Program-made: the position numbers and the translations under genes
The notes under the pieces: model-generated
Told to the model about the DNA's origin: nothing
The model's input: only the letters and a program-made list of their open reading frames with translations
Database searches by the model: none
Source of the DNA: Symbiodinium natans
Lineage: Eukaryota > Sar > Dinophyceae > Suessiales > Symbiodiniaceae
Reading direction: 5' to 3'
Assembly: GCA_905221605.1 (NCBI GenBank)
Contig: CAJNDS010002538.1
Coordinates: 311,232-375,231, forward strand
DNA: 64,000 nt
In this document: positions 20,201-30,700 of the stretch, in pieces
How positions within the stretch are numbered: position 1 is the first letter of the stretch
How the letters are laid out: every line of letters begins with the position of its first letter

Positions 20201-23029
20201 ACAGCAAGTCCTCACCTGGCTTCACCTCCAGCTCCAAGAAACAAGAAGGATTGGCCAGTCTCCTCGGTTTTGGAGGGTCCTTTGCCAAAGCAGAAACACT
20301 CGAACCATCCCAGATCTTTCGCTGCCGTCCATTTGTCTTTTCAGCAGCAAAAATGCCAGCAGTGGCCTGAGCGCGGCGCCTGAGCCGGAGTTTACCGCAG
20401 CGAAGCTCACGTATAGTAAGGCGCAGGTACTCCAGTGACCCTAGGTGGCGGTTGTACGTTGGCAGTCCCCGGGAAAACGTTGCTAGCATCCCTAATCTGC
20501 GCGGCGAGCTCCGCTTCGATGAGCCCAAGCGGCTCGCACGTTGCAGCCACCTGAGGAAGATCCACGTCTTCAGTGCGAAGGTCCCGGTATTGCTTGGACC
20601 CCGCTCCTGCATCGCTATTCAAGGTGTTGCGCCACAGCAACGTGTGCCCGAAAAACTTATTCAGGCGGGCGAGGTATCGCACCACCCTGTCTGCCACATG
20701 GAGCTGAACTGAACTCTGCGCAGCTGTAGCTCTCGCAGGAAAAGACTGTGAAGCCGTCGCAGCTTTGAGGCCTTGCTCCAGACAGTTGAAAGCTGCTAGA
20801 CAGAAGTTGCTGACAGCCATGCACGTCTCCACGCGAATATCGCCCCTCTCCACCTGATCTGGCCAAGCAGCCAATTTAGGGATGGGGAAAAGGTTGCGAA
20901 GCCGATATTTGGGGGTCGCACAGTCACAGGAGACCCAGTGTCTCCAGTAGACCGCCACATTGAGAGCGGAGCCTGGCAGAAACTGCTGTAGCGTGTCGCA
21001 GAAAACATCCGCAGCAGAGGTAGCTTGCACAGCGTCAGGTTGTAGCGTGGGTGTCGCGGGGCCATGAGCTCGCACAGCGTCATGTCGGAGCGTGGGCGCC
21101 GCAGGGCTGTGGGCTTTCATGCCGGCAGGCACACCACACACGAGTGCTTGGAGAACCGTCAGCTGTAACTTATGGCGAAGCAGCCGCCGCTTGTTGCGAT
21201 ACCGCCTTGCAGGAGAACATGAACGTGTGGCCCAAGGCAGAGGAAAATCGTCGTGAACACCAGCCATATCCATTCCCTTGAGGCGGTAAGCAACTGTCCA
21301 CGACAGAACCTCAGCAGTTAGCAGCAGCCCCCCACAGGCGGGGCACGAAAAACCATGGCGCTTTCGACACTCCCTGTGAGACTGCTAGCCAAAGATCTGA
21401 GAAGGCGATGGAGCCACCAGGGCAACAGCAGAATAGCAGCTGCGCACCCTCATGGCCTGCTCACCTTCGCCTGACGTCTGGCTTTGGTGATTGACACGCT
21501 CACTCAGCAATAGCCCTTTCAACCCTAAACCCCTAGAATGAACTGAAACCACTTCGCTGTATGTTCTGCGGCCAGGCGCAAGGCCCGGTTTGCGTTCTAA
21601 CACCGGGTGAGTCTGGGGTTCAGGGAAAAAAACAGAATAACAGAACAACATAAGAGCATAACTCCATAACAACACAATAATCATAATAACAGAATAGCAG
21701 AAGAACAGAATAACATAATAGCAAGAGAGCAGAATAATTCTAATACTGTGGTAGTTTAGGGTTTAGGGCTAAGGGGTTATGGACTCTTGTCTTGTAGCGA
21801 GGTTCTTGTTCAGACGGGTTTTTGGCGCGCAGGGTCGCCGGGTCTGTCTCCAGCTTCAGGCTTGCGGGGGGTAGCGCTTAGGCTTTACAGTAGTGTATTG
21901 GCTAAACCCTAAACCCTAAACCCTAAACCCTAAACCCTAAACCCCAAACCCCAAACCCTAAACCCTAAACCCTAAACCCTAAACCCTAAACCCTGAACCC
22001 TAACCCTAAAGCCCAAACCCCAAAGGGTTTAGGGATTGAGGGGTCAAGGTGAACGAAGGGACTTGTCTGAGCCCAGCTTCTTCGACGCGTGCACCTCGTG
22101 GACATGCGGGTAGTCGACGATCATGGGTGTCTCGGTTCAAGGTTTGAGGTTTAGGGTTTAGGGTTCTAGGGTTTAGGGGTTTAGGCTTAGGGTTTAGGGT
22201 TTTAGAGTTTTAGGGTTTTAGGGTTTCAGGGTTTTAGGGTTTTAGGGTTTTAGGGTTTTAGGGTTTTAGGGTTTTAGGGTTTTAGTGTTTTGGGGTTTCA
22301 GGGCTTAGGCTTAGGCGCTTCTGAACCTCCTACAGAGTGCCTACGCACGAACAACTCCCTACACCGCTGAAACCCTCAAATTGCCCGATGCACCTTCATG
22401 GGACCCTACAACCCCAAGCCCTAAACGTGGGATGTTCCCCCTGAAAACTAACAGTCCTTGCTAGGGATGATAGTAAGGTGGTACTAAAAGTCCCTATTCA
22501 GGACTGCCAGTATACGGGGGAAAATCCCAACCCTAAACCCTAAACTCGAAACCCCTCAGGTGCCCAAGCGACGTTCAGAGGCATCTCGAACTTCTCGCGC
22601 TCCCGCAGGACACAGAGCGACTCGCCCACGTCCTCTTCAACAGGAGAGGCTTCTGGTGCCTCAACCCTAAACCCCAAACCCTAAACCCTCGGCTTGGGGG
22701 GCTCTCACAGCCCTAGAGCAGCCAGCCCGGGAAAAAACTCACCCCAACGCACACACTCAATGAACCCGAAACCAACTCCAAAAACCCCAAACCCTGAACC
22801 TTTCGGGCTTAGGGGGTTAGGGTTATGTTGTAGGGTTGTAGTGTTGTAGTGTTGTAGGGTTTAGGGTTTAGGGTTTAGGGTTTAGGGCTTAGGGCTTAGG
22901 GCTTAGGGCTTAGGGCTTCGGGCTTAGGGCTTAGGGGTCTCAAACAAGATCTCCAACTCTGTGCCCAAGGTGCCCAGTGATTCTGCAGGCTTTCCTCCTG
23001 CCAGCGGGCGGAGAAGAACAACAGGGAAG
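14269..23029 (-). CDS. Spliced gene with a membrane-spanning exon; DIRS element in one intron; product unrecognised
   Basis: Exons read on the minus strand: 22974-23029, 22564-22652, about 22068-22130, 21785-21853, 17841-17881, 17698-17754, 17478-17560, 17263-17366, 17141-17178, 16810-16905, 16697-16725, 16523-16567, 16034-16306, 15793-15840, 15653-15682, 15099-15150, 14725-14854, 14490-14521 and 14269-14350. Phases agree across nearly all of these (one mismatch at 17478/17263; an exon is probably missing near 15.5 kb). The 91-codon exon 16034-16306 has at least two hydrophobic helices (around LVSMGLVVLAVSIWLVVNIL and SVLFLTVCTFLAALLWCC), so the product is probably a membrane protein. Other stretches include EEDVGESLCVLREREKFEMP and ATDAALEPKMIEAKGGVHG. 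The last exon reaches a TGA at 14269-14271; alternatively a GC donor 18 bases before it could splice on to the exon at 13998-14050, making one gene of about 19 kb. The intron between 17881 and 21785 contains the whole DIRS element. No family is recognised. Confidence 0.5.
15195..15460 (+). repeat. TTTAGGG array with TCTAGGG block
   Basis: About 15 TTTAGGG units, then four TCTAGGG units in a row (15297-15325), then mixed units and TTGAGGG at the end. Confidence 0.85.
18046..18192 (-). repeat. Split direct repeat, outer copy (B2) of the DIRS-like element
   Basis: 147 bp starting ATTGCTTACGTTGCCACTC and ending GTAGAAAAGCCC. By eye it matches 18373-18519 over its full length. A 16-bp GGGT-rich spacer (18193-18208) separates it from the next module. 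Confidence 0.85.
18209..18373 (-). repeat. Split direct repeat, inner copy (A2) of the DIRS-like element
   Basis: 165 bp from GGCGCTTTCGACACTCC to AATAGCCCTTTCA, matching 21357-21521 by eye. It abuts the inner B copy, sharing the A at 18373; this junction looks like the joined ends of a circular intermediate. Confidence 0.85.
18373..18519 (-). repeat. Split direct repeat, inner copy (B1) of the DIRS-like element
   Basis: 147 bp, same as 18046-18192. It borders the 3' side of the element's coding region. Confidence 0.85.
18831..20612 (-). pseudogene. DIRS-type reverse transcriptase-RNase H, separated from its 5' ORF by a frameshift
   Basis: Open for 593 codons. The true domain starts near the frameshift (about 20.41 kb), so the first 65 or so codons are probably out-of-frame leader. 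RT motifs: FSKRDACTFFDVLKVP, VWPMGFSWSSAVAQ, and VATDDTV at the catalytic YxDD position. RNase H follows with LIATDACPEYGFG, the Glu in LEVHGYLLGL, FLVDAKAVVG and the final Asp in SNPADGPSRG. This resembles RT/RNase H proteins I know to be abundant in dinoflagellate genomes. The C-terminus is basic (KRRRRAANRSARKPRTKPK) and ends at 18831 with no recombinase domain. Copying from RNA would use this protein in cis or supplied by other copies. Confidence 0.8.
20407..21273 (-). pseudogene. 5' ORF of the DIRS-like element, C-terminus cut by frameshift
   Basis: 288 codons from the ATG at 21273 to a TGA at 20407. It starts MDMAGVHDDFPLPWATRS and contains a Cys/Trp-rich segment around VYWRHWVSCDCATPKYRL. 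Its end (VFPGTANVQPPPRVTGVP) is the kind of sequence that leads straight into the RT domain in related proteins as I remember them. The RT continues in another frame just beyond, near 20410, so a small indel has split one polyprotein into two. Role presumably gag-like or leader; not proven. Confidence 0.65.
21357..21521 (-). repeat. Split direct repeat, outer copy (A1) of the DIRS-like element
   Basis: 165 bp, same as 18209-18373. It is followed directly by ACCCTAAACCCC of the host repeat tract. Confidence 0.85.
21904..22005 (-). repeat. CCCTAAA array
   Basis: About 14 units with a few CCCCAAA variants, between exons 21785-21853 and 22068-22130. Confidence 0.85.
22195..22300 (+). repeat. TTTTAGGG (8-bp) variant array
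   Basis: About 12 units with an extra T, locally uniform and distinct from the 7-bp arrays. Confidence 0.8.
22428..22529. repeat. Fold-back element family 1, copy a
   Basis: Starts TGGGATGTTCCCC and ends ACGGGGGAAAATCCCA, with internal AACAGTCCTTGCTAGGGAT and CCCTATTCAGGACTG segments. Termini are inverted repeats. It sits between CCCTAAA-type repeats. Confidence 0.6.
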
Positions 23030-23045
23030 CTCTGCTCCCATCCAT

Positions 23046-23290
23046 CCGGGTTTCGAGGGTTTACGGGGTTTATAGGGTTTCCAGGTTTTACAGGGGTTTA
23101 TAGGGTTCATAGGGCTTATAGGGTTTATAGGGTTTCCAGGTTTTGTGGGGGTTTATAGGGTTTATAGGGTTTATAGGGTTTATAGGGTTTATAGGGTTTA
23201 TAGGGTCTTGAGGCCTTATAGGGTTTACAGCGTTTATAGGATTTATCGGTGTGATTGTGTCTTCCGGGTTTATTGGGTTTATAGGGGATA
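23046..23290 (+). repeat. TTTATAGGG (9-bp) variant array
   Basis: GGGTTTATA units with CCAGG and CAGCG interruptions. Because 9 is a multiple of 3, the minus strand is open and reads Asn-Pro-Ile or Tyr-Lys-Pro repeats; this is not taken as coding. Confidence 0.8.
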
Positions 23291-23405
23291 CCCTGACCGG
23301 AATCAAGGGACGATGTAAGGTGCATAAGCATAAGTGTTAAAATGTGAAGAGCCCCTTTCAACCCCAAGCCACAAACCCTAGAATTCGGAAACCGAATCAT
23401 CCAGG

Positions 23406-24652
23406 CTAAGCGTCCTCCGCGCAGCGGATGCTGTGCAGCTGCCTCAGTACCTCCGCGTTCATCTCACCCTCCGTGTAGAGGCCTTCTTGCTGTGTAAAGC
23501 ACGCCAGGGAAGAGGTTTAGGGTTTCAGGGTTGAGGGTTTAGGGTTTAGGGCTTAGTTGATGGATGAAACTGAGGCACCATGTCGCATGGGGAAGAACGG
23601 GATGTAGTAGAGCAGGCAGCGCCAGTGGCCATAGACGGTGCAGATCTGCAGGAAGACGGAGTACAGCGGCCAGAGCAACCTGCTCACTTCTCAAAGCTAG
23701 TCCCTTTTTGGGGTTACCTTTCATAAGGCGGTCCCGAATATTTAGGGCGCCCCAAGAAAGGCGCCGTAGTTTTAAAGAATTTTAGAAAACTCACCCCCTC
23801 ATCGCCGCGCAAAATGTATCTTGGGCTTGCGCTTTAGGTCTCGCGGTCCGCCCGAACGGCAAACCGTACCTTACACCCCCCGCAAAAGACTTCAGCCTCA
23901 GGGTCTGCACGGACGGCCCCGGAAGCCCACGGACACTGCGTAGTAGCGGGTTCAGGGTTTAGGGTTGGGGGTTTAGGGCAAGGTGGGACTTCCTTCACGG
24001 ACCACCAAGGGCACGGAGCTTGGCTTCAGGGACAACATCTCCCAGAAACCACCCGAAACCCAAACTGCACACTAAGCCCACAACTCCCAGCCCTAAACTC
24101 GGAACCTCAAACCCTGCAGACAACCCTGAGGGTGGAAAAGGCTTTTGGGTCTGAGGGGCTTAAGGCTCAAGACCCTAAACCCTAAACCTTGAACCCTAGA
24201 CCCTAGACCCGAATTAGACCCTAAACCCTAAACCCTAAATCAACCGTAAACCCTAAACCCTAAACCCTTGCTGCAGCCGGGGCGCAGGGTCTTGGCGTCC
24301 GCCTGCAACCCAGGATGCCCCCGCAGAAAGACTGAGCTGAGAATGACGCCATTCACCCATTGGCCTCGACCAAAGGATATAGGGTTTAGGGTTTAGGGTT
24401 TAAGGTTTCGGATTTAGGGTTGAGGGCTCCCAGCTTAGGATTCTGCAGGCGAGGGCTTTCAATTGTTGAGGGTTTAGCGTTTAGGATTTAGGGCTGAGGG
24501 TCCGAGCTTAGGATTCTGCAGGCGTTGGGTTTCCGAGTTTTTGGGCTGCAGGCGTCGGGCTATCGGGCTTTAGGGCTTTGGCGAAACGCACTCACCGAAA
24601 CCTTAATGTGAACCCTACTTCGTACGGATAACATGCTACCAGCAAGTACAAG

Positions 24653-24689
<37 letters not shown>

Positions 24690-24690
24690 G

Positions 24691-24723
<33 letters not shown>

Positions 24724-27700
24724 CCGTCATCATCATGATCATGGAGCATGAGAATGGCAACGATTGGAATCAAAGCATAATGCAACATTCATGGTGAAGC
24801 AAAGGGAAATCAAAATGATATACTCTCTCGAAACAAAAAAGTCCAACTATCAGTAGAAGAGTAACTGGCACGTATACGCACACGCACGCAAACGCGGACA
24901 CTTGTAGAGATATTGCTTGCCCGACGCCCAAAACGTGAGAAGGGATGCAAGGCTCTTCTTGGGTTTGCAGGAGTCTATAGGAGCGCGCTCGGTCTAGATT
25001 TAGCTGCCCTCCTCCTAAGGGGATTTTAAGGTCAGGGTCGCTGTTTGTTGCTGCGTCTTCACTTGTCTTTTTCAACGCTGCATCCCACTTGTTGTCCCAC
25101 CTATCACCTAGTGGCCTTCGTCGTTTCTTGTCCCTCTCCAGGGCCGGTCTCTTTCTTATGGTCGCCTGCCTCGCTTTCCTCGCGACGTCTGTCTTGTTGC
25201 CTTCCTTTCGCCGTCTCCAGTTCTCCCACACCTTCGTTTGACCCTTGACCCGAGTCCGACCTTCCTTGTCCCTCGTCTTGAAACTTTGTCTTTCTGCCAA
25301 GATCTGGAGGCCCGAAGGCTCGGGAACCCCCGACTCTCTCTCTCTCTCTCTCTCTCTCGGTTTAGGGTTTGGGGTTTAGGGTTTGAGGTTTAGGGGCATG
25401 AGGGTCCCCCGGAAGGGCCCCACGCGCAAGTGCGCGCCCGAATCCGGTCTCATCGTGAGACTGTTGGCTGAGGACTCATTGTGATAATGCCCGTCCGACA
25501 CTTCCCAAAGCTCGAAGACTACCCCGGGCTCTTACTAACCGGAAGAATGATGCCCGTCACTAACCGCCCCGTTCCTTAGTGTCGAGCTTCCAAACAAGTG
25601 GGGTTCATTGACCCCCAAAATTCGGGGTACCTGATTGGGGTCCTCGTTATCTCAATCCTACTATATGGGGGGTGAGAAAAGGGGCCTCTTATTTTCGCAA
25701 ACTCCCAAATTATAAGAGGGTCTTCAGTAATAGCACTCATGACCCTATGAAGAGGCATCCATGAAATCCCACCCCCTTTACCGCCCCCCCCCTCCACCCA
25801 ACAAAGGTGGCCAGCCAAGGCGCACGCGGCAAAGGATCCAAGGGTGCGAAGAAGGTGGGGCAACAACACCTCGGGGCGCCCAGCTTTCTAGGGCAGTTAC
25901 AAAAAGGGGACCCCTTATGCACCCCTTATATCCCCCATACAAAATTAGGGCCCATACATCAGAACCCTTTAAAGGAGTTTGGGGGGGGGCTCTCAGGGAC
26001 CCTAGACCCTGAGCCCTGAACCCTAACCTCTAGAACCCGAAATGCCCGCGACTTGCCCAAAACCCTAAGCTAACCCTGAACCCCAAACCCTACATCCTAC
26101 AAGTTCGGACACCCCCATCTGGGTTTGTACGCCAGCCCCAGCCTGGGCCGCATCCTGCAAGGCAATGCGCGAGACCATGGCTTGAAGCAGCAGGAAGGGA
26201 AGGAGCAGGTGGCCTTCAGGGGCTGTATTCTTTTGGCTCAGGGCTTCTTGGGGGTTTAGGGTTTAGGGTTTAGGGTTTAGGGTTTAGGGTTTAGGGTTTA
26301 GGGTTTAGGGCTCAGGGCTTTTGGGCAACAAGGGGCCTATCTGGAGTTTGGAGGCTTGACGGCCTCTGTTTACGGGACTTGGGGTTTGAGATGGTTTTAG
26401 CGGGTCTTGTTCAGGGTATTGGGGTTTGGAGGGTTTAGGGCTGAGGGGCAAGGGCTCCCAATTGGGAGCTCCAGGGCTCTGTTTTTGCTTGTGTTGTTCT
26501 TTCAAGGTGTAGGGTTTAGGGTTTAGGGTTTAGGGTTTAGGGCTTCGGGTTTGGGGTTTGGGGTTTAGGGTGGGGATCTAGGGTTTAGGGTCTAGGGGCA
26601 TAGGTCTTGGGGGGGCGATGTTGGGGATTTCAGGGGGCGGTCGGGCTAGCAGGGCTTTAGGGGCTTGAAAGCTCAGAGCGGCTTCTCTAAAATGAAGAAC
26701 AAGAGGGGCCAAGCAGCAGATGATGGAAGTCAAGTGCATGGCCTCAGCTTTCTTAGAGTTTAGGGTTTCGGGTTGTTTAGGGTCTAGGGTTCAGGGTTAG
26801 GGCTTAGGGTTCGAGATCCCTCTTTAACGAACCCCTAGCCCAATAGGTACAAGGCACCCTTCACTACTCTGGTTGCGGAGAGTGTCGAAAGCCTACTTGG
26901 AGCCGTTGAGTAGGCCCTAAGCCCTGAAGTTGGGATGCTCCCCCTTGTACTAATAGCCCCCAATAGGGATTCTCGTACCCCCCTATTCGAATCCCTAGTA
27001 AGGGCTGCTGGTATAAGGGGGAGCCTCCCAACCCTGAACCTTCAACCCTGAACCCTAAACCCTGAACCCTAAACCCTAAACCCTAAACCCTTAACCCTGA
27101 CCCCTAAACCCTAAACCCTAAACCCTAAACCCTAAACCCTGAACTACAGCCCCGAGTCAAGTGGCAGAGGTCACCTGGAAGATCAAGGTCCTCGCAGCGG
27201 TTAGGGTTTGGGGTTTAAGGTTTAGGGTTTAGAATTTAGGGTTTAGGGTTTAGGATTTAGGGTTTAGGATTTAGGGTCTAGGGGTCTGGGGGTCTAGGGT
27301 TTTAGGCTGAGGGTTTAGGGTTTAGGGTTCAGGAGGGTTACATCGCGCAACAGAAGGTGCAGTACCTAATTCCCCACCGCAGGGTGCCAAAGGCTTGTTT
27401 GGGCGCCTCGTGGCTTCGAGAACTCCAGCTCGGCAGGCTCGGAGCTCTTCTTGTTGGGAAGGTCCCCAACCCCCTTAAAGTCCTAAACACCCAAAGCCCT
27501 AGACACCAAAGCCCTGAGCCCTAAACACAAGAACCGCTGAGCTTTGGGCTTTAAGTACCCCGACAAGGTTTCGAAGGCAAGGTGGGAAGCAGCTGAAGTA
27601 ATTCGGAGTATGGAGGAGCAACGAGCCCCGAACTTCGGATTTGGGTACCCTAATAAGAGGGGCCGCCTTATGGTAAGGTTTCCAAAAGGGACCATAAGTT

Positions 27701-30700
27701 AGAGAAATCACCATATTGCGGGGGGGATGGACAGCCCTTGCACGCCTGGGTCTCACAGCACATCCCACCTTTTGGGGGCTTCGACATTCTTTGGAGCTTC
27801 ATGGCTTTTGGCTTTTAGCGCTGAGATCTTCCTTCCCAAAGCCCTGGAGAATCCAAAAACCCTTATTACCTTAGCAACCCCGGCCCTTTACAAGCCGGCC
27901 TAGGCCAGGAGCCCGTGCGGTAGAAGAGCAGCAGGTAGGCGCGCAGCCAGAACCGGCGGGGCGCGTTCACGCACCAGCGCTCAGCGCCTTGGGGTTGCTT
28001 TGGGGGTTTTGGGGGCTTAGGGCCTCAGGGACGGCTAGGGGCTTAGGGGTTTCAGGGTTTTAGATTTTGGGGGGCAAAGTAGGCTTTGGGTTTCAGGGTT
28101 TGGGGTTTGGGGGGCTTGAGGGCTGCAGGGATGTGGGTTTGGGGGATTTGGCGGGTTTCGAGGCTCATATCGACTCTTCAGGGCTTGGAGCGATTCTGGA
28201 GCGAAGGGTTTAGGGTTTAGGGTGTTGGGTGTAGGGTTTGGGGTTTGGGGTTAAGGATTAGGGTGTAGGGTTTAGGGTTTAGGGTTTAGGGTTTAGGGTT
28301 TAGGGTTTAGGGTTTAGGGTTTAGGGTTTAGGGTTTAGGGCGACTTCTCCACTTCGAACAACCGGAAGCTCCACAGCCGAAGCGCGCTGCTTCCAGAGGC
28401 TTGTGGCCCCATAGCCTGGGCTTCAGGAGCTCAGGCGTTTAGGGTTTAGGGTTTAGGGTTTAGGGTTTAGGGTTTAGGGTTTAGGGTTTAGGGTTTTGTG
28501 GGTACCTTCTTTTCTCAAGATGCTGTTTGAGGTTAAGGGGCGGGGGTTCTACGAACAACCGAAAACCTACATGCTCGGTGTGCTTAGGGAACAACCCTAG
28601 AGAATCCCCCCTACCCCTAAACCCTAAACACCCGAAACCATAAACCCTAAACACCCTAAACCCTAACCCCAACAACCAACGGCGAAGGGGTAGCCCTGGT
28701 CTCGCGCATGCCGGCCGGGAAAGAAGGTGCCAGGGGCGTACGTCATCACCTTGGGGCAACTGCAGTAACTCTTCAGCCATTAAGGGATCCCACGGTTTCG
28801 GGTTTAGGGTCTAGAGTTTAGGGTTTCGGGTTAAGGGTTTAGGGATCCTGGGGGCGAGACAAACCTCAGGGTCGACCAAGATGCCCCAAAAGCAAAAACA
28901 AAATCCTCACCGAGGCTTCGTCCGGGTGCGGACACATGGAATCTTCGCAGCTGGGGGTTGAAATGTAGGGTGGGGCGCCTAAAGCTCCCAACCCCGAAAC
29001 CTGGAGAGTTTTGAACCCCTCGGCCCGGACACTCAACCCTAAACCCTAGACCCCCAAACCCCTAAACCCTCAACCCTCAACCCTAAACCCTAAACCCTAA
29101 ACCCCTAAACCCTAAACCCTCGACCCTAAACCCTAAACCCCAAACCCCTAAACCCTAAACCCTGATGCCCAGCGGCGCAGCTTCTGAGCTCCTGCGCCAT
29201 CCGCCGCTGCTTGAGGAGGTTGATGGTGCCGTTCCTCTGGTGGTTCTTTCAGGGTGTAGGGTCTTGGGGTTTCGGGTTTCGGGTTTCGGGTTTCGGGTTT
29301 CGGGTTTCGGGTTTTGGAAGCAGATTTTCGGGTTGAAAAGCCCAGGGTTTCGGGCTTTTAGGGGTTTAGGCGCTTGGGGTGCTTGAGGGGCTTTAAGTTT
29401 AGGATTGCGGGGCTTCGTAGCCGATCCTCTACACAACATCTCCTGCTCCAAATTACTAGGTTGGGACTTCATCGTGTCACAAGACGCTGAACCCCAACCC
29501 CCAAACCCCCAAACCCTCAACCCTCAACCCTCAACCCTAAACCCTAAACCCTAAACCCTAAACCCTAAACCCTAAACCCTAAACCCAGACCACAGCAAAG
29601 AGAGCCCAGCATCCAGTTGTCTTCGCCGAACGGCAGGAACGGATGTTCCTGCTATGGGTAAAATGGGGACCACGTTTCCCAAACCCTAAACCCTAAACCC
29701 TAAACCCTAAACCCTAACCCCGAAAGCCCTACACCTCCCCGCCCAACCCCTCGACCCTGAGCTTGAACCCCACTTTTCTCAGAACCATCATCACACAGAA
29801 TAAGATCTCCTACTCCTACCCGAAGTCTGGCAACCATAAGCCCAAAGCTCTAAACCCTCAACCCTAACCCTAAACCCTAAACCCGAAACCCTAAACCCTA
29901 AACCCCCCCCCTGAAGCCCACCTGCAGGGTCTCGGTGAAGGCCCTCCGCCGCCAGATCCCGATGATGCCATGCTGAAACCAGACGGTGGAGTACATCGAC
30001 TCAAACAAGCCTTAGGAGACGTTTAGGGTTTAGGGTTTAGGGTTCAGGGTTTAGGGTTTAGGGTTTAGGGTTTAGGGTTTAGGGTTTAGGGTTTAGGGTT
30101 TAGGGTTTAGGGCTGACATCTGTTGGCGACTTCGTAGGGTGTTGTGCTTCGGGCGGACAACGACCCTTCAACCCCCCTGAAACGCCCCATAACGAAACCT
30201 TGGACCCCAAACTCGAACCCCGGAGATTACATCCCTAAACCCAAATCATCCCAAATCCCTGAGCCTCCTTCACCCCGAACCGTATAAGCCCTATAAACCC
30301 TGTAAACCCGATAAACCTTCTCAAAACCGAACTCGTTAAGTTTAGGTCTTTCTGATGTACCTCCTCGCGCTGCGGCCGGACCGGCTGCTTTGAAACCCCT
30401 TAAACTAAGCCTTAAACCCCTTAAACCCTCAACCCGAAACCCTAAACCCTAAACCCTAAACCCTAAACCCCCCCCCCAACATCTCAAGGCCCAGCGGCGG
30501 CACTGGGAGATGCGGCGGAACTCCCAGTCGACCAGGCGCTGCACCACGCCTTTGAGGGGTTTGAGGGGTTTGAGGGGTTTAGGGTTCAGGGTTTAGGGTT
30601 TAGGGTTTAGGGTTAGGGCTTAGGGTTCACCAAGTTGGGATGTTCACTGGGCACCGGAAGGGTTTGTAGGGTTTAGGGTTCAGGGCTTGGGGTTCAGGGC

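Larger units (their letters stand above)
18046..21521 (-). mobile_element. DIRS-like (PAT/Ngaro-type) retroelement with split direct repeats, no tyrosine recombinase seen
   Basis: A 3.5 kb element on the minus strand. Two repeat modules, 147 and 165 bp, each occur twice in the order typical of PAT/Ngaro elements (A1, ORFs, B1, A2, B2 on the minus strand): A at 21357-21521 and 18209-18373, B at 18373-18519 and 18046-18192, with the inner B1-A2 junction contiguous. It encodes a gag-like/leader ORF and a reverse transcriptase plus RNase H, but no tyrosine recombinase could be found between the RNase H stop (18831) and the terminal repeats, and a frameshift separates the two ORFs. So this copy is probably non-autonomous. 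Flanks CCCTAA and ACCCTAAA join into a perfect CCCTAAA tract if the element is removed: no target-site duplication and no loss, as expected of recombinase-type insertion. It lies in a phase-0 intron. Confidence 0.8.
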
